Shown here: positions 48,401-58,722 of the stretch, one piece after another | Layout of the letters: each line of letters begins with the position of its first letter | How positions within the stretch are numbered: the first letter of the stretch is position 1 | From: Jaapia argillacea MUCL 33604 | Taxonomy: Eukaryota > Basidiomycota > Agaricomycetes > Jaapiales > Jaapiaceae | Direction: 5' to 3' | NCBI GenBank assembly: GCA_000697665.1 | Contig: KL197710.1 | Location: 1,279,837-1,343,836 of the forward strand | DNA length: 64,000 nucleotides | Notes under the pieces: model-generated | The model's database searches: none | Told to the model about the DNA's origin: nothing | What the model saw: only the letters and a program-made list of their open reading frames with translations | Program-made: the position numbers and the translations under genes

Positions 48401-49656
48401 AGCCCGAACCTTCGCTTCGCAAGGAGGGTAAAGCTAGGGAGGCTGCGAAGGCTCCTGAACCGGAGACATCTTCGCGTAAGGAGAGCAAGGCGAAGGAGAG
48501 CAGGGCTCCTGACCCAGAGACTTCTTCGCGTAAGGAGAGCAAGGCGAAGGAGAGCAGGGCTCCTGACCCAGAGACGTCTTCACGTAAGGAGAGGAAGACC
48601 AGGGAGACCAGGTCTGTCGAACCGGAGACTTCTTCGCGGAAGGAGAGTAAGGCGAGGGAGGTTAACGGGAGCTCTGAACCCGAGACATCGTCTCGCAAGG
48701 AGAGCAAAACGAGGGATTCTACAAAGTCTCCCGAGCTTGAGGTATCCGCCCGCAAGGAGAGCAAACGTCATGAGCGAAGTAAATCTGAGCGTGATGGTGA
48801 TCGTGCTCGTGGTGCTGAGCGCAAGGCGACCACGAATGGCAAGGTTGCTGATTCTTCTGCAGCCGCCGGTTCGTCATCGTCGCCGGCTCCTGCTCATGTT
48901 GCTGATGCCCCTCGTCGTCCCACCCTGCCCGATCAGTCATCCTCTCACAAGGAGCATCGATCAGACAGAAGGCGAAGTAGTCGTGAACGGCAGAGTTCGG
49001 CACCGCCGGACCAGCAGCAGGTCGAAGAGCCTACTGTCCGTATCCGGGAGAAACGACCCTCCCTCTCAGCTCGACCGACTTCAGAAATGTCGCCGGTGGC
49101 AGATTTTGACGCGATGAGGGCTCGAGAGGCATGGGAGATGGAACGGTTATGGAAGGGTCAGAGTATGACATGGGACTCTGATCATCCTCCCCTCTTGCAC
49201 GCTGCTCCTGGATCCCAGAATGGTTCGGCAGTGAATGGGCATGCTCCGCATCTCTCACGTGCCACTACTGTTCACGCTACGGGTGTCCATGGATCCAATC
49301 ACACCTCGTTCATGATGTCAAGCCCTTTCCAAGGTGGAACCTCCTCCTCGAATTCTTATTTCGCTGTGCCACCTGCGCCTGTTATATATTCCCCTATCCA
49401 TCGTTCGCAAACCTCTGTACACCATACTTCCCCTTCATACGATTTCACCACTACTTTCAAGTCACACCCTCCCGAAGCAGCCCTTTCTCCTGTATCCCGA
49501 ACCTCATCACGCCCCGCACCGCCCAACCCCCTCCCCGACCCCCCACGGGAGTCCACTTACCATCCTTCCCCCCTCCCGACGATATTGTCCGATTCGGAGG
49601 GTGGCCGTTCTGAGGAGTATTGGAGCAAGTACGCTGGACTGACAACAGCGCATTGA
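45500..49656 (+). CDS. Large disordered protein with KESKA repeats, unknown function
   Basis: About 1,330 residues in three exons: 45500-45571 (MSAATFRNPLYASEAFEDYEE), about 45692-46492 and about 46550-49656. I recognise no named family. One ordered block stands out near 46050-46170: LPGWYSKELEWVATSAKQF, then YPLHNPVGPRWYKNYHLIP. The rest is rich in Ser, Pro, Thr and charge; it includes KRRKPGMRNLFGSASES and GLGRKLSKRGMSLP, basic patches that could bind membrane or be phosphorylated, a Pro-rich stretch (about 47450-48000), seven tandem repeats at about 48385-48785, and REAWEMERLWKGQSMTWDSD near 49130. The single folded block near the N-terminus with a long scaffold-like tail suggests an adaptor (inference). 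Confidence 0.65.
48385..48785 (+). repeat. Seven tandem 54-bp coding repeats
   Basis: Imperfect direct repeats of about 54 bases encoding an 18-residue unit of the form APEPETSSRKESKAKESR. Units 2, 3 and 4 are nearly identical at DNA level; units 1 and 5-7 are more diverged (for example SPELEVSARKESKRHERS). The array is in frame in the gene at 45500-49656. The unit is alternately acidic and basic and would be disordered. Confidence 0.85.
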
Positions 49657-50034
49657 TACCCCAGTGCAATGTTTTGTGTTTATGTGCGCATCATCATGGA
49701 CCGTACCTAGTATAGACGATGAATTACTTATTTCTGCAGGTTCAAGTCGCTCGTTGTTTTTCCTAGGGTGCTTTGATTTATTCTCGGACTTGCTTGCATC
49801 TTCAAGTTGTATCCTGTTATCCACACCATCACTATTCCAGTTACGAAGAGTATAATACAGTTTGTTCCGAATTACAATACCGGATACTAGGTATACGTTG
49901 TGCCGTATGCTACATTGCGATCGGGCTTCGACAGGACAACACAAAGCAAGGACAACAACCGCCATCGTGACATAAGAGGGAAGAGGGAGCGGACAGACGT
50001 GAACATAAACAGTGGTGCATCGCGGAGTTGCTGG

Positions 50035-50666
50035 TCATGACGTGTATTGTCGTGGTTCTAAGGGGAAATTCGGCTCAGGATAATCGTCCCACACACGATC
50101 CCCATCCAGAAACCGGCGTAGACGGGCAACCTGCGATGAGAGATACATGACGATAATTTGCATCTTGATGTCAAGTTTGAGCTTCAGTAGCTCCTCGCAG
50201 GTCTTGAGGGCTTGGCCTCGAGTATTGACGAACATGTTACCCTCGAAACCCAGGAGTTTCAGGGAGTCGATCATTTCGCTGAACTCTGAGCACCATGCAA
50301 GCACGCCAAGCTAGTGAACGGGCGTTAGTTATCACACATGGCCTAGAAAGTGCGCCACACTTACTTGTCCGTATTGCTTGTACCGAGCATAGAGAACGTT
50401 AGGTGCGGCTTTCAGAGCAAAGGTGAACATCTCGTTCTGCTCGATGACACCTGGTAGAGGCACATACGGCTCGGACGCAGGAGGGGGTGGAGGGGGCTAC
50501 ATGCACAAGCTGGTGAGTATAGATCAAGTCAGACGCCAAGGTCATGGCGTACCTCCGCTCGAGCAGGAGCATCTTTGAACCATTCATATCCCGAATAGTC
50601 CATCTCCATCCCATAATCAACTGCGTCGGCCATCTTGCCATGCATAACGTGAGGGTTGATTGGCAT
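50035..50666 (-). CDS. Conserved protein of unknown function
   Basis: Three exons. Exon 1 (50666 to about 50553) gives MPINPHVMHGKMADAVDYG then MDYSGYEWFKDAPARAE. Exon 2 gives PPPPPPASEPYVPLPGVIEQ and FTFALKAAPNVLYARYKQYGQ. Exon 3 gives LGVLAWCSEFSEMIDSLKLLG, a helical region GQALKTCEELLKLKLDIKMQI, and RLRRFLDGDRVWDDYPEPNFPL. This has the compact, well-conserved look of a real folded protein, but I cannot name it. The gene just upstream (50791-52013) is on the same strand and only 125 bases away, with a Pro-rich end that resembles the PPPPPPA start of exon 2, so the two could be parts of one longer gene. Confidence 0.65.
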
Positions 50667-50790
50667 CGTGGTAAGAAGGAAGGTGTGTGAATGTGATGAC
50701 TATATGAAGATGAAGGAAGAAAGGGGATCTGGCGGTGATAGGTAAGTAAGAGATAGGGACGACAGCAGTGGCGACATACGACGGTCGGGG

Positions 50791-52013
50791 TTATGACTTA
50801 AGTTCTGGGATCGAAGGGAGGAGCGGCTGAGTTAGGGTTCGGCGCTGAATATATCATATTAGTCAGGGTTCCCAAACACGAGGCAGGGTGTCACCGACCT
50901 TAAGGGCAGCAGTCGATTTGGGGGGGAGAGGTGGTGGAAGAGGTGGAAGATGATAGTTAAGATCAGAAGCCTTCTTGGGGAGGGAGCAGGAAGGTGAGGC
51001 AGAAGATGGGGTAGGACAACACGTTGTCGCGGGGCTGGGAGGTTCTGGAGTTAAGATTTCTAGAATATTCCCAGAGTCTGCGTATTGAACGAACGTCTCG
51101 AAAGAGAGGTCCTGATATTGACGCTCGGGAGGTGGAGGCGGATCTTTATCGATCGGAGTTGGAGGTGTCGTGTGGGTAGGCGTGACAGGAAGAGGCTTCG
51201 ATACCGGCTCGGATAAGGATCCCGACTCTTGATTCTTTCTTCGTTTCCGAAACGACGTCGGGAAGTTCAGTCTCAGTCTCTTCAGGGATCTCGGGTTCTC
51301 GCTGTCGACAGAGACGTCGCAGGGGGCGGGGGAGGAGGTCGATGTACTATCAGTGCAATCCTGGATGATTACGATGGGACCTGGCGGTGAACCTTTTTGG
51401 GGTTCTTTGCTGAGAGGTGATTCGGTGCGAAAAGGGTCGGGATCGAAGAAAATAGAGGAGGTATCGTCGAGAGGGGTATGTGTCCCGGACGTGGATCCAA
51501 CTGACGTTCGACGAGAAAGCGATGTCGGTCGAGGGAAATTTAAGATGGAACGAAGTTCGTCAAGTTCTCCGATCGAGCAAAGGGAGCGACGCGAGTTGTT
51601 TCTTGATAAACGGGTTGGAGCGCGAGGAGGATATTCGAGAGAAAATCGCCCCCGGTATGCGGAGGGGATTGGTGATGGGCTGGGTGGCGTTGCGGGAGGT
51701 GCGAGAAATGACCGTCTATCTCTCGACGGAGACCGACGAAGGCGAGCTCGGAGTGCAGATTCCGAGAGCTGTGGGATGGGCCGACTAGCAGCCCTGTCTC
51801 TGAAAAATGGGGAGTCCTTAAGAGCTATGCAAACCTCTTCGTATGTGATGACCTCAAAGTCGTCCTCCCAACCTGATGAATACTCCTCTTCCTCGACACC
51901 ACGCGCAACGACGTAAGGGCTGACTCGCCGCCTCGACGACCTCCGCAGAGAGCCACGAAGGCTTCTAGCGAGTCTCGAGTGAAGATTTCTGCTGTAGGAA
52001 GACGTTGGACCTC
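50791..52013 (-). CDS. Probable Ser/Pro-rich protein, start not found
   Basis: The minus strand is open for over 1.1 kb without an ATG, which is why it is easy to miss. Protein-like blocks are SGWEDDFEVITYEEVCIALKD (about 51820-51885), a Ser/Pro/Arg-rich middle, LKRLRLNFPTSFRKRRKN (nuclear-signal-like, about 51235-51285), PPPPERQYQDLSFETFVQYA (about 51080-51140) and LNYHLPPLPPPLPPKSTAALK. A donor AAG|GTCGGT near 50895 and an acceptor ATATATTCAG near 50846 join it to a short last exon ending LPSIPELKS (TAA at 50791-50793). The start exon must lie upstream of 52013, where an acceptor CCTACAG is visible. No family recognised. The competing plus-strand frame (51353-51916) is probably its shadow. 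Confidence 0.4.
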
Positions 52014-52410
52014 AGACAAGTCTATTCTGGACTTGCGAGGAAAAGAACGAGTTTGGGAAATGGTCGTAATATATGTAGGACTTGACGATGACAACCGGAA
52101 AGTCGTGCAAAACACACCGGAGATGCGAGGAAAGGAATTTTGGAGTGAAATCGTGTCAAGAGTGTGTAACCCAATGAGCAAATGTTGGCTGCCTCATGTC
52201 GGCATCCATAATAGTTGCGACTTGCTACGATCATCCTCTGCACATTGGCTCAAGGCAAGCCATTTCCAGTCGTTGCTATTCCACAGATTTGATATCAGGT
52301 CGCACAAGCATCAAATATCATACAAATTGACAACATTTGGGATACTGTAGAGGAAAAACTCGGACGGAGAGGCCAAGAAACCCATGCCCACAAGGTCACG
52401 CAAGGCACCA

Positions 52411-54304
52411 TCAAGTTTCATCTTCGTCTCCCAATAGGTCCTGCTCTTCTCCAGCTTCTGTATCAGCGCCTCGAGCGATCCGACGTCTCTCCCTGAACCC
52501 TTGAACCCAATTCCCCGCAACGAGTGCGGGTCCACGAATCCATGCCAATTGCCTGTTTCCTCCCCCATTTTTATATCCAATGTCCGCGACCCAGCCGAGT
52601 CCAAGGATCCCCCAAGCAACAAACATAGCGAACCATTCCCCACCCGAGGTGAACATCGTCCTCTTGTCATTGAAAGGATACCCCACCCCAAGTCCTCGGA
52701 CCCACGATCCGTCGCCAACTTGCATCACCTCGTGATATCCATTCCCTGCTATCCCACTGACCCCTCCTTCACCTCCGTCACACCAAAGGACATAAGTGCC
52801 AGTCTCAGAGGCACGAGCTTTCGCCTGTTCCCACATGGCTAGCCCGACGGTAGGGTGCCAAGTTCTAGCCGGTGCGAGGATAAGTGCCGGCTTGGATTCA
52901 AGAGCACTGAATGATGAGGGAGTGGAGAAATCTAGACAGATCGAGGACGTGACCGGTAGGGGTCGGGTACGGTTTCCCCATTCTGGAACAGTGGTACCTT
53001 TCGGAGGGGTCAGAAGTAGCGTGTGCACTGTTGGCGGTTCCTTGCCAGCGATCTGTGAAAATGATTCCGCAACTAGAGTCGCAGAGTCAGGATTAATACC
53101 AGCCGAGAGGGTTGATAAACGTACTGGGAACTAGATTCCTCTTCTCATATTCGAAAATGGGACCATCTCTTCCAACAAGAACCATTGCGTTCCGTCTCAT
53201 ATATGATCTTCCTGAACCGCTGGACGGTACGACCTCCTCGAAAGTCATGCCCACAAAGACATTGTACGGGATGGCGACTTTGTTCTGTATTTCTTTGACC
53301 GCGGCATCCCTGGCAGTAAAATCGTCGAACCGTACAGCTCCCTCCGGCCACAACAATATCTTAGCCGCATTCAACTTCTGGGATTCCGTGATGTAGTCCT
53401 TGAGCAATGCCGGGCCGGTTTTGAGGTGGCGAGATTGAGGGAGGACACAGGCGACGGATAGGGGAGTGGTATCGGGAGAGAATCGTGGTAGAGGAACATC
53501 GGGATTGATGTAGGATGGTATCATCAATGCCAACAATCCAAGACCAACAAACATCACTCGACCCGATCGTCCAGGTCGACCAACAGCAGCCGGGGAAGGA
53601 CGAGGAGCATCCAAAACGATGGATGCATCCTCAGGCAAGTCAACTGGAACGATCCTTCCATCTTGATCCCCGTTATCTCGATGCTCATCGCCCACCTTTC
53701 CATTCTCACCTTCCAATCCCAACATTGCTGGAGATCCAACAAACCAAGACCCTACCAAATGAGCCAGTACGACTGACCAGGCAGCGACGATCCAGTCAAT
53801 GCCCCATGGACCGAAGACCTGTCTGGTCCAGTCGTACGGCCCCAGTCCTACTACAGGACTCCAAGTCGCCAGTCTCCCAACTGGACTAACGTGGGATATT
53901 GTTCCCCAGAGAGTTGCCCAAAGTGCTGGGAAGAGGAGGATGTGAGATGTAGGGCGTGTGAGGTGGACTTGAGCGAGGATGGCAGAGAGACCAAGGAAGG
54001 ATGTAATGCTTGATATGAGGGAGAGGAAGATGACAGACATGGCCGAATTAGGGAGAGCGCTCATCGAGGGGCCGATATGCGAGAACGCAATGGCTGCGGT
54101 CAATGATACCCATAGTAGGGCGAGCTTTGCCTGAGCATGCTCCCTCTTGATGATGATTTGCGCGTACAGCTGCAGGGCAGCGAGCAAAAGGATGAGTGGC
54201 GTGAACGCCGGTCGTGGCGAGAGGGCTGCCAGAGCCAGTCCAGACGATAACGTCACGAACAATGGCGTTGGATGCTTGATGAATACCACTTCAGCAATTC
54301 CCAT
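52411..54304 (-). CDS. Apolipoprotein N-acyltransferase-like nitrilase-superfamily membrane protein
   Basis: Two exons. The start ATG (54304) opens MGIAEVVFIKHPTPLFV, followed by some six hydrophobic segments (for example LFVTLSSGLALAALSP, LILLLAALQLYAQII, VIFLSLISSITSFLGLSAIL), as in bacterial Lnt. The carbon-nitrogen hydrolase domain follows, and all three catalytic positions can be seen: Glu in ILLWPEGAV (near 53340), Lys in FEYEKRNLVP (near 53130) and Cys in SSICLDFSTP (near 52945). WHPTVGLAMWEQAKARA and YVLWCDG follow. A last membrane segment FAMFVAWGILGLGWV precedes a basic, acidic-ended tail. The intron (53052-53120 or so) joins NLVP to AESFSQIAGKE. Whether fungi acylate proteins with it is not established by the sequence. 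Confidence 0.8.
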
Positions 54305-54844
54305 CTTGACGAGATGGTGGGGGTTGAGAGAGAAAAGCTGACCGCAGCAAACTTGGTTTAAGTTCACGAGGATAGGCGCCGGCGTGTACTGTATGTACAG
54401 CAAAGGCTGTCTTCCGATGTTCCATATCGACGTGATCGGTGCGTTCCTGTTATACAGATGCTGTAATGGAATGATCAGATATGCCACAAGGATACAAGGT
54501 TTGTCGCCAGAAAGGGATTTGGTCCCGTCGAAATCTTCAGGATGAACGCAACTCGAGTTGGTTTGCGTGCATCTTGAAGGGTTGCAAAGAATAAGATATG
54601 TACGACAGAAAATGGGTAAGGATGAATCCCCAACTTCTTTGAAATATGCACAAGAATTCGACAACTGTTCGCCAGCAGGGTAAAGCAACGCGGAAGTATA
54701 CCACAGACGCTGGGGGAGGGGGCACCCGTCCTGAGCATTGAAAGTCCGTCCCAGACAGGTTACCTCGTCGCGATTGTGGAAATAGCTTTTCCCAATGACA
54801 TACTCGTATGATCAACCAGGTTCCAATGAGACCAAACATTACAT

Positions 54845-55942
54845 TCAACCAATCTCCTCAGCCCATCTCAACACGTCCTCCACAGTCGTAATAGAAGGTG
54901 CCTACGAGAGAATAAGTTACGCATAGCTCCAGCAAAATAAAAGAGCCACCAGCATACCACTGAAGAATTATCCACCGTGGAAGCCATCGGCTGATCGTCC
55001 AAATGTTGGCGGGATAGAGGAGTCGCAGAGGAAGATTGACGAGCCGACGCTCGTATCTCTGCAAGTTTGGCTTCTAGGTCATCGCATTTCCTGCAATAAG
55101 GGTGATGAGTGCCGCCCAGTCGGGGTGTGTGCGCAATGATACGGAGACTCACGCATGGAGTGTCTTCGTCTCTTCCCTCCTCAGCTCCAATTGTCTCCTC
55201 ATCATCTCCTCCAAATTCGCTCTCGCCTATACCAAACGTGACTCAGCGATCACTAAGATAAGGATAGACGAGCCATTGAACCCACCTGTACAGGTCTTAG
55301 ATCGTTGACGGCACCCATAACGTTCTGCGCAAGTACGGTGATCCATTCCACATGTCTTTGCCATTCAGGTGGTCCTGTTGGGGGTACTGCCAACGAGGGT
55401 GGTGGGGAGAGAAGGGCGGAGAGGAGGGCGGAGTATGTTAATAGGAGAGAGCGGAGGATCGAGAGTAGTGATGGTCGACGATCTAATGGGAGTTCAGTAT
55501 TAGGAGAAGGGAGGAGAAGGAGGCGCTTACCAACACTTGGATCGGCAGGGTAGAGTTGATGTCCACCAAGCTCTGATAAAGAAGGGATAGTTTCCTTCAC
55601 CTACAAGAACAGATATGAGTCGATTAGTTCCCATAATGATAGAGGTATGAATGGAATCAGCAGAGGCGCACGCACGAACCACGTATCACCAAAAACACTA
55701 TACTGCCCCTCCTCCAAAATCCAATCCACCCTTGGTTTCTCCAACGACATTAAAGACCAATCTGGCACGTCATTTTGGTCTGATAATATTTCTTTTTGGG
55801 CGGATTCGGTGAGATCTGAGGGAGATGGGTGGCGTTCTTTGAGGAGGGAAAGGAGTTTGAGGTTGTGGGATGTATAGTTTGTGTAGTGCGAGGGAGGGGA
55901 GGGGAAGGGGTTGCGGAGTTCTGCCTCCTGGTCGTCGTCCAT
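54845..55942 (-). CDS. MED7: Mediator complex subunit 7
   Basis: Middle-module Mediator subunit that pairs with Med21. The start ATG is at 55942 (MDDDQEAELRNPFPSPPSHY), the typical Med7 opening of acidic residues then FPxPPxxY. Then LKLLSLLKER, KPRVDWILEEGQYSVFGDTWF, then after an intron KETIPSLSELGGHQLYP, RRPSLLSILRSLLLTYSALL, and WQRHVEWITVLAQNVMGAVNDLRPVQAR. A long coiled coil follows (RANLEEMMRRQLELRREE, KCDDLEAKLAEIRA). The last exon ends VEDVLRWAEEIG at 54845. Four introns. An upstream in-frame ATG at 56026 would add 28 unlikely residues, so I prefer 55942. Shares a divergent promoter with the BCL7-like gene. Confidence 0.93.
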
Positions 55943-56097
55943 GATAATTGTGAGGAAAGGTGAGAGCAAACCTTCCAAGTCCCCCGACGCGTCCTGGCAA
56001 ACAGCTTGACCTTGGACTTGAACCACATTCGCGAATCCGAAACTGCTTCTTCCTCCCGATTCTTACTGCGTCATTCTCAAACATCTGAGTTACTATC

Positions 56098-56897
56098 ATG
56101 GCGACGCGAAGGAGAATCGGCATAAGCACAGCGACCTCCGAGGCTGCTCGTCGCCAACTGATGCAACCAGTCCCTTGCTGGGAGAGAGTTTGGGTAAAAC
56201 CCGAAGGCGCTCTCCCCAATTCCACATTAAAAGTATACAAATGGGTCAAGACAGATAAGAAACAGGTGAGCTCAATCCAACTCTCTCCTTTCCTCGCCTC
56301 CGTGAATCCTGAACTTGAACGTCGTGGTTGGGCAAGTAGCAATTCAGCGATGATGAAGACGAAGTGGATGCACCTCTTGCTCCTTTACCAGACGAACCAG
56401 AAGTAGTGGAAGGGGATGATGATGTAGATCAAGACGAGGCTACTCAACCAGCCACCGTGTCTGCACCAGCAGACTTACCAGACTCCGTCCCCGAACGCGA
56501 AGCAACTTCAAAACCACCTACGCCCAAACCAGAGCCCATCCCCCTCTCCCTCGAAGCAACGAACCTCGCATCTACCATACCCACAGACGACCTTGACGAC
56601 TCCCTAAAACCCTTGGACACCGGACTAACCGCCTCCAAAGTGGATGTAGGAGACGACGAAGACGATGTGGGTTCTATGAACGACACGGGTGACTTGACGA
56701 TGGACGATCTGGATATGACTTCGTTGCCTACTGGTGGTGTTGAGGATGGTGAATTGGATATGTCGCAATTGCCGCCTGATGGGACGGCTTTTGAGGGTGT
56801 TCAGGATTTATCTCAGATGGAGGAGGAGGACGGGTTGCTTGGGGGACCGATGATGGACCAGAGCGAGGATCCGTTTGTGGAGGAATCTACGGAGTAA
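56098..56897 (+). CDS. BCL7-like acidic protein, possible SWI/SNF-associated subunit
   Basis: Residues ~27-57 (PVPCWERVWVKPEGALP, then STLKVYKWVKTDKK) match the pattern of the BCL7 N-terminal domain, W-E-[KR]-x-W-V-x(4-8)-S-L-[RK]-[IV]-[YF]-K-W-V, known from animal chromatin remodelling complexes of the SWI/SNF class. The intron (about 56267-56335) splits off QFSDDEDEVDAPL. The remaining 180 residues are acidic and Pro/Thr-rich with repeated D-L-D-M and L-P motifs. The match is confined to about 30 residues, so the assignment is good for the domain but the complex is inference. The gene's 3' end has been copied into the metallothionein cluster (see 57980-58295). Confidence 0.7.
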
Positions 56898-57159
56898 CTC
56901 GTAGCTTTCCCGCTTCGACTCATGTCAGTACTTCTATATCCCGCAGTGGGGCACACGTTTCGCAAGGTGAGTACTGCGACCCTTGACTTATCTCGCGAAT
57001 GTTCAAAAACCATGCAATGCAGCCATGATTTACATTTACAGAGCGATCATTGGAGTTATGAACGATCAAACTACTGTGCATGCATGTACACCATCACCGA
57101 ATAGACACCTGATCGATCCCTCATCTCGGCGGCAAAGACCCCTTCAACATGCTCGTCAT

Positions 57160-57404
57160 CTAGCACTGGCATTCACCGCGCCTGCATTGGCAACTAGCAT
57201 ACAGTCAGTAACCGAATGGTCGGGGAAGCATGCTGAGGCGACATACCTTGATCCGCAAACGCACGTGCTCGAACCACAAGCTGTGTTCTGGGGAGGCGCA
57301 GAAGAGGATTCGGTGGTAGCACACTGTTGGGGCTGCACGAAATATGAGGTTATCATCAGTTCTGGCGTGCACCATCATTCGTGGTCCAGAGGAACACTCA
57401 CCAT
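57160..57404 (-). CDS. Metallothionein-like gene 1
   Basis: Three tiny exons: ATG alone (57404-57402), 57332-57247, and 57193-57160. The product is 40 residues with 8 Cys, beginning MPQQCATTESSSAPPQ and carrying the core C-x4-C-x-C-x3-C-x-C (residues 20-33), then a closing CQC/ECQC. The first intron starts directly after the ATG (ATG|GTGAGT), the second splits the x3 spacer of the core in phase 2. Cys count and spacing fit copper- or zinc-binding fungal metallothioneins. Compared with gene 2 it lacks the N-terminal CxxxxxxC..CEC cluster. A TATA-like CTAAAAGG lies on the minus strand at 57476-57483, and the dyad TTCTCCGAGAA is at 57517-57527. Metal identity unknown. Confidence 0.75.
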
Positions 57405-57979
57405 GGTGACTTGGTTCAAGGGGTGGTGGTGGTGGTGGTGCAGAGGGTGGAGTATCTCAAGCCCCGCATCGCTCTCCTTTTAGCTCTGCCATCTGCACCG
57501 CTTTGGTGATTATCTATTCTCCGAGAAATATCTGACTGGGTCGATTCGGTGCCGCCCTAATCTCGAGTCTTAGCTCACCGTGGCCGCCTCCCCGACGTTC
57601 AAAAGGTGAAAACTGAAGGCCAGATCCTCACTGGGACGTCCGAACGCATGGACTCAGTTGTGGAGCTTATTCAAGGCGGAGAAGATGGCAACGTTAGTGC
57701 TCCTTTGTTCCTTCTCTGAGCTTCGTTGATCTGGACAAGACGGAGCCTTGCATGCCTCTGTTCAGCTGATGTTTGGAGGTTGGCTGATAGGGGGTCGCTA
57801 ACGGCGACTATCGTTCCAGTTACACAGTTAAAGCGGGGACTTTTGTCATGCGTTAGTCATGACCTATGTACAAGAGACACTATGGGCGTCATGATACACG
57901 AACCGTTGTACGTTTACATCCTCCTTCGGAGTTTGAATTGCTTCGCACCTAGCCAATATCCCAGCTCGAGTGGAGTTTC
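57405..57979. other. Promoter of metallothionein 1 and spacer
   Basis: It contains a short (TGG)n run at 57424-57440, the TATA-like CCTTTTAG (57476-57483), the motif CATCTGCACCGCTTTGGTG (57490-57508, shared with gene 2) and the dyad TTCTCCGAGAA (57517-57527). Around 57667-57695 lies a stretch nearly identical to 58853-58880 (TTATTCAAGG, then GGAGAAGATGGCAACGTT), marking duplicated sequence. Confidence 0.5.
57517..57527. promoter_or_regulatory. Shared dyad TTCTCCGAGAA upstream of metallothionein 1
   Basis: An 11-base near-perfect dyad (TTCTC-C-GAGAA) about 115 bases upstream of the start codon. It is preserved at 58712-58722 before gene 2 while bases around it differ. It is a candidate regulator-binding site; the factor is unknown. 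Confidence 0.45.
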
Positions 57980-58295
57980 CGCGAGATGACGAAGACGACG
58001 TGGACATGAATGGAGGATGCCTTCGCCGCCTACTGGTCGCGTTGAGGCGTTCCCCCTTCGACTGGTTGCATCTATCCCATGACGACGGAACACTTCGCCA
58101 GGTATGTGCTGCGACCCTCAGTGTATCTCGCCAGCGTTTAGAATAAAATAATGCAGTAATGATTGGGATTTACAGAACGATCGTTGAAGTTGTGACCGAG
58201 CAAATTACTGTGCCTGTACACCATCACCGAATCGACATCCAATCGACTTCCCGTCCTCATCTCGACGGCGAAGACGCCTTCAACATGCCAGCTGA
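57980..58295. repeat. Duplicated flank with relic of the BCL7-like gene 3' end
   Basis: This stretch repeats, with drift, sequence from 56650-57160, the end of the BCL7-like gene and the region following it. Matches include GATGACGAAGACGACGTGG (compare 56652-56670), GCCTACTGGTCGCGTTGAGG (56727-56746), GCTGCGACCCT and TATCTCGC (56970-57000), and ACCATCACCGAAT just before the metallothionein stop. The coding frame of the BCL7-like copy is broken and shortened, so only a footprint remains. Confidence 0.65.
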
Positions 58296-58576
58296 CTAGC
58301 ACTTGCATTCACCGGGCTTGCATTGGCAACTAGCATACAGTCAGAACCCAAAGATCGGGGAAGGATGATGAGAGGACGTACCTGGCTCCGCAAGGGCACG
58401 AGCCTGAACCACAAGCTTTGTTCTTGGGGGGTGCAGATCCAGCGCCGCACTCGCAGTTCGGATAACTGCAGTCGGGGGAAGAGGTAGTGCACTTGACGTC
58501 TGAGCCGGGCTACATATCACAGGTCGCTGTCATCAGTTCGGGGTACGCTGTCGTCGTGTTGAGAGACACTGACCAT
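58296..58576 (-). CDS. Metallothionein-like gene 2
   Basis: Three exons: ATG alone (58576-58574), 58509-58382 and 58329-58296. The product is 54 residues with 11 Cys. An N-terminal cluster (PGSDVKCTTSSPDC then SYPNCECGAG), a SAPPKNK spacer, and the shared core C-x4-C-x-C-x3-C-x-C followed by KPGECKC. Intron 1 begins right after ATG (GTCAGT), intron 2 in phase 2 between CGA and SC. Sister of gene 1 by tandem duplication, with two Cys clusters where gene 1 has one. TATA-like ATAAAAGG on the minus strand at 58652-58659 and dyad TTCTCCGAGAA at 58712-58722. No Cys-free hydrophobic stretch, so a cytosolic protein. Confidence 0.82.
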
Positions 58577-58711
58577 GGTGATTAGTTTGAGAGGCGGTTG
58601 TGGTGGTAGTGCAATGAGAGTGCGGTGACTGGAGAGGTCCTCGCGCAGGCTCCTTTTATCTGTTTCCGTCTCTCATCTGCACCGCTTTGGTGGGATTCTA
58701 GATTATCATTA

Positions 58712-58722
58712 TTCTCCGAGAA
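58712..58722. promoter_or_regulatory. Shared dyad TTCTCCGAGAA upstream of metallothionein 2
   Basis: Second copy of the dyad described at 57517, about 140 bases before this start codon and again next to the motif CATCTGCACCGCTTTGGTG (58675-58693). Confidence 0.45.

Noticed and set aside
51353-51916. 187-codon plus-strand frame
   Set aside because: The opposite strand reads as a Ser/Pro-rich protein with a SGWEDDFEVITYEEV block and sensible splice sites at its end; the plus frame is probably its shadow.
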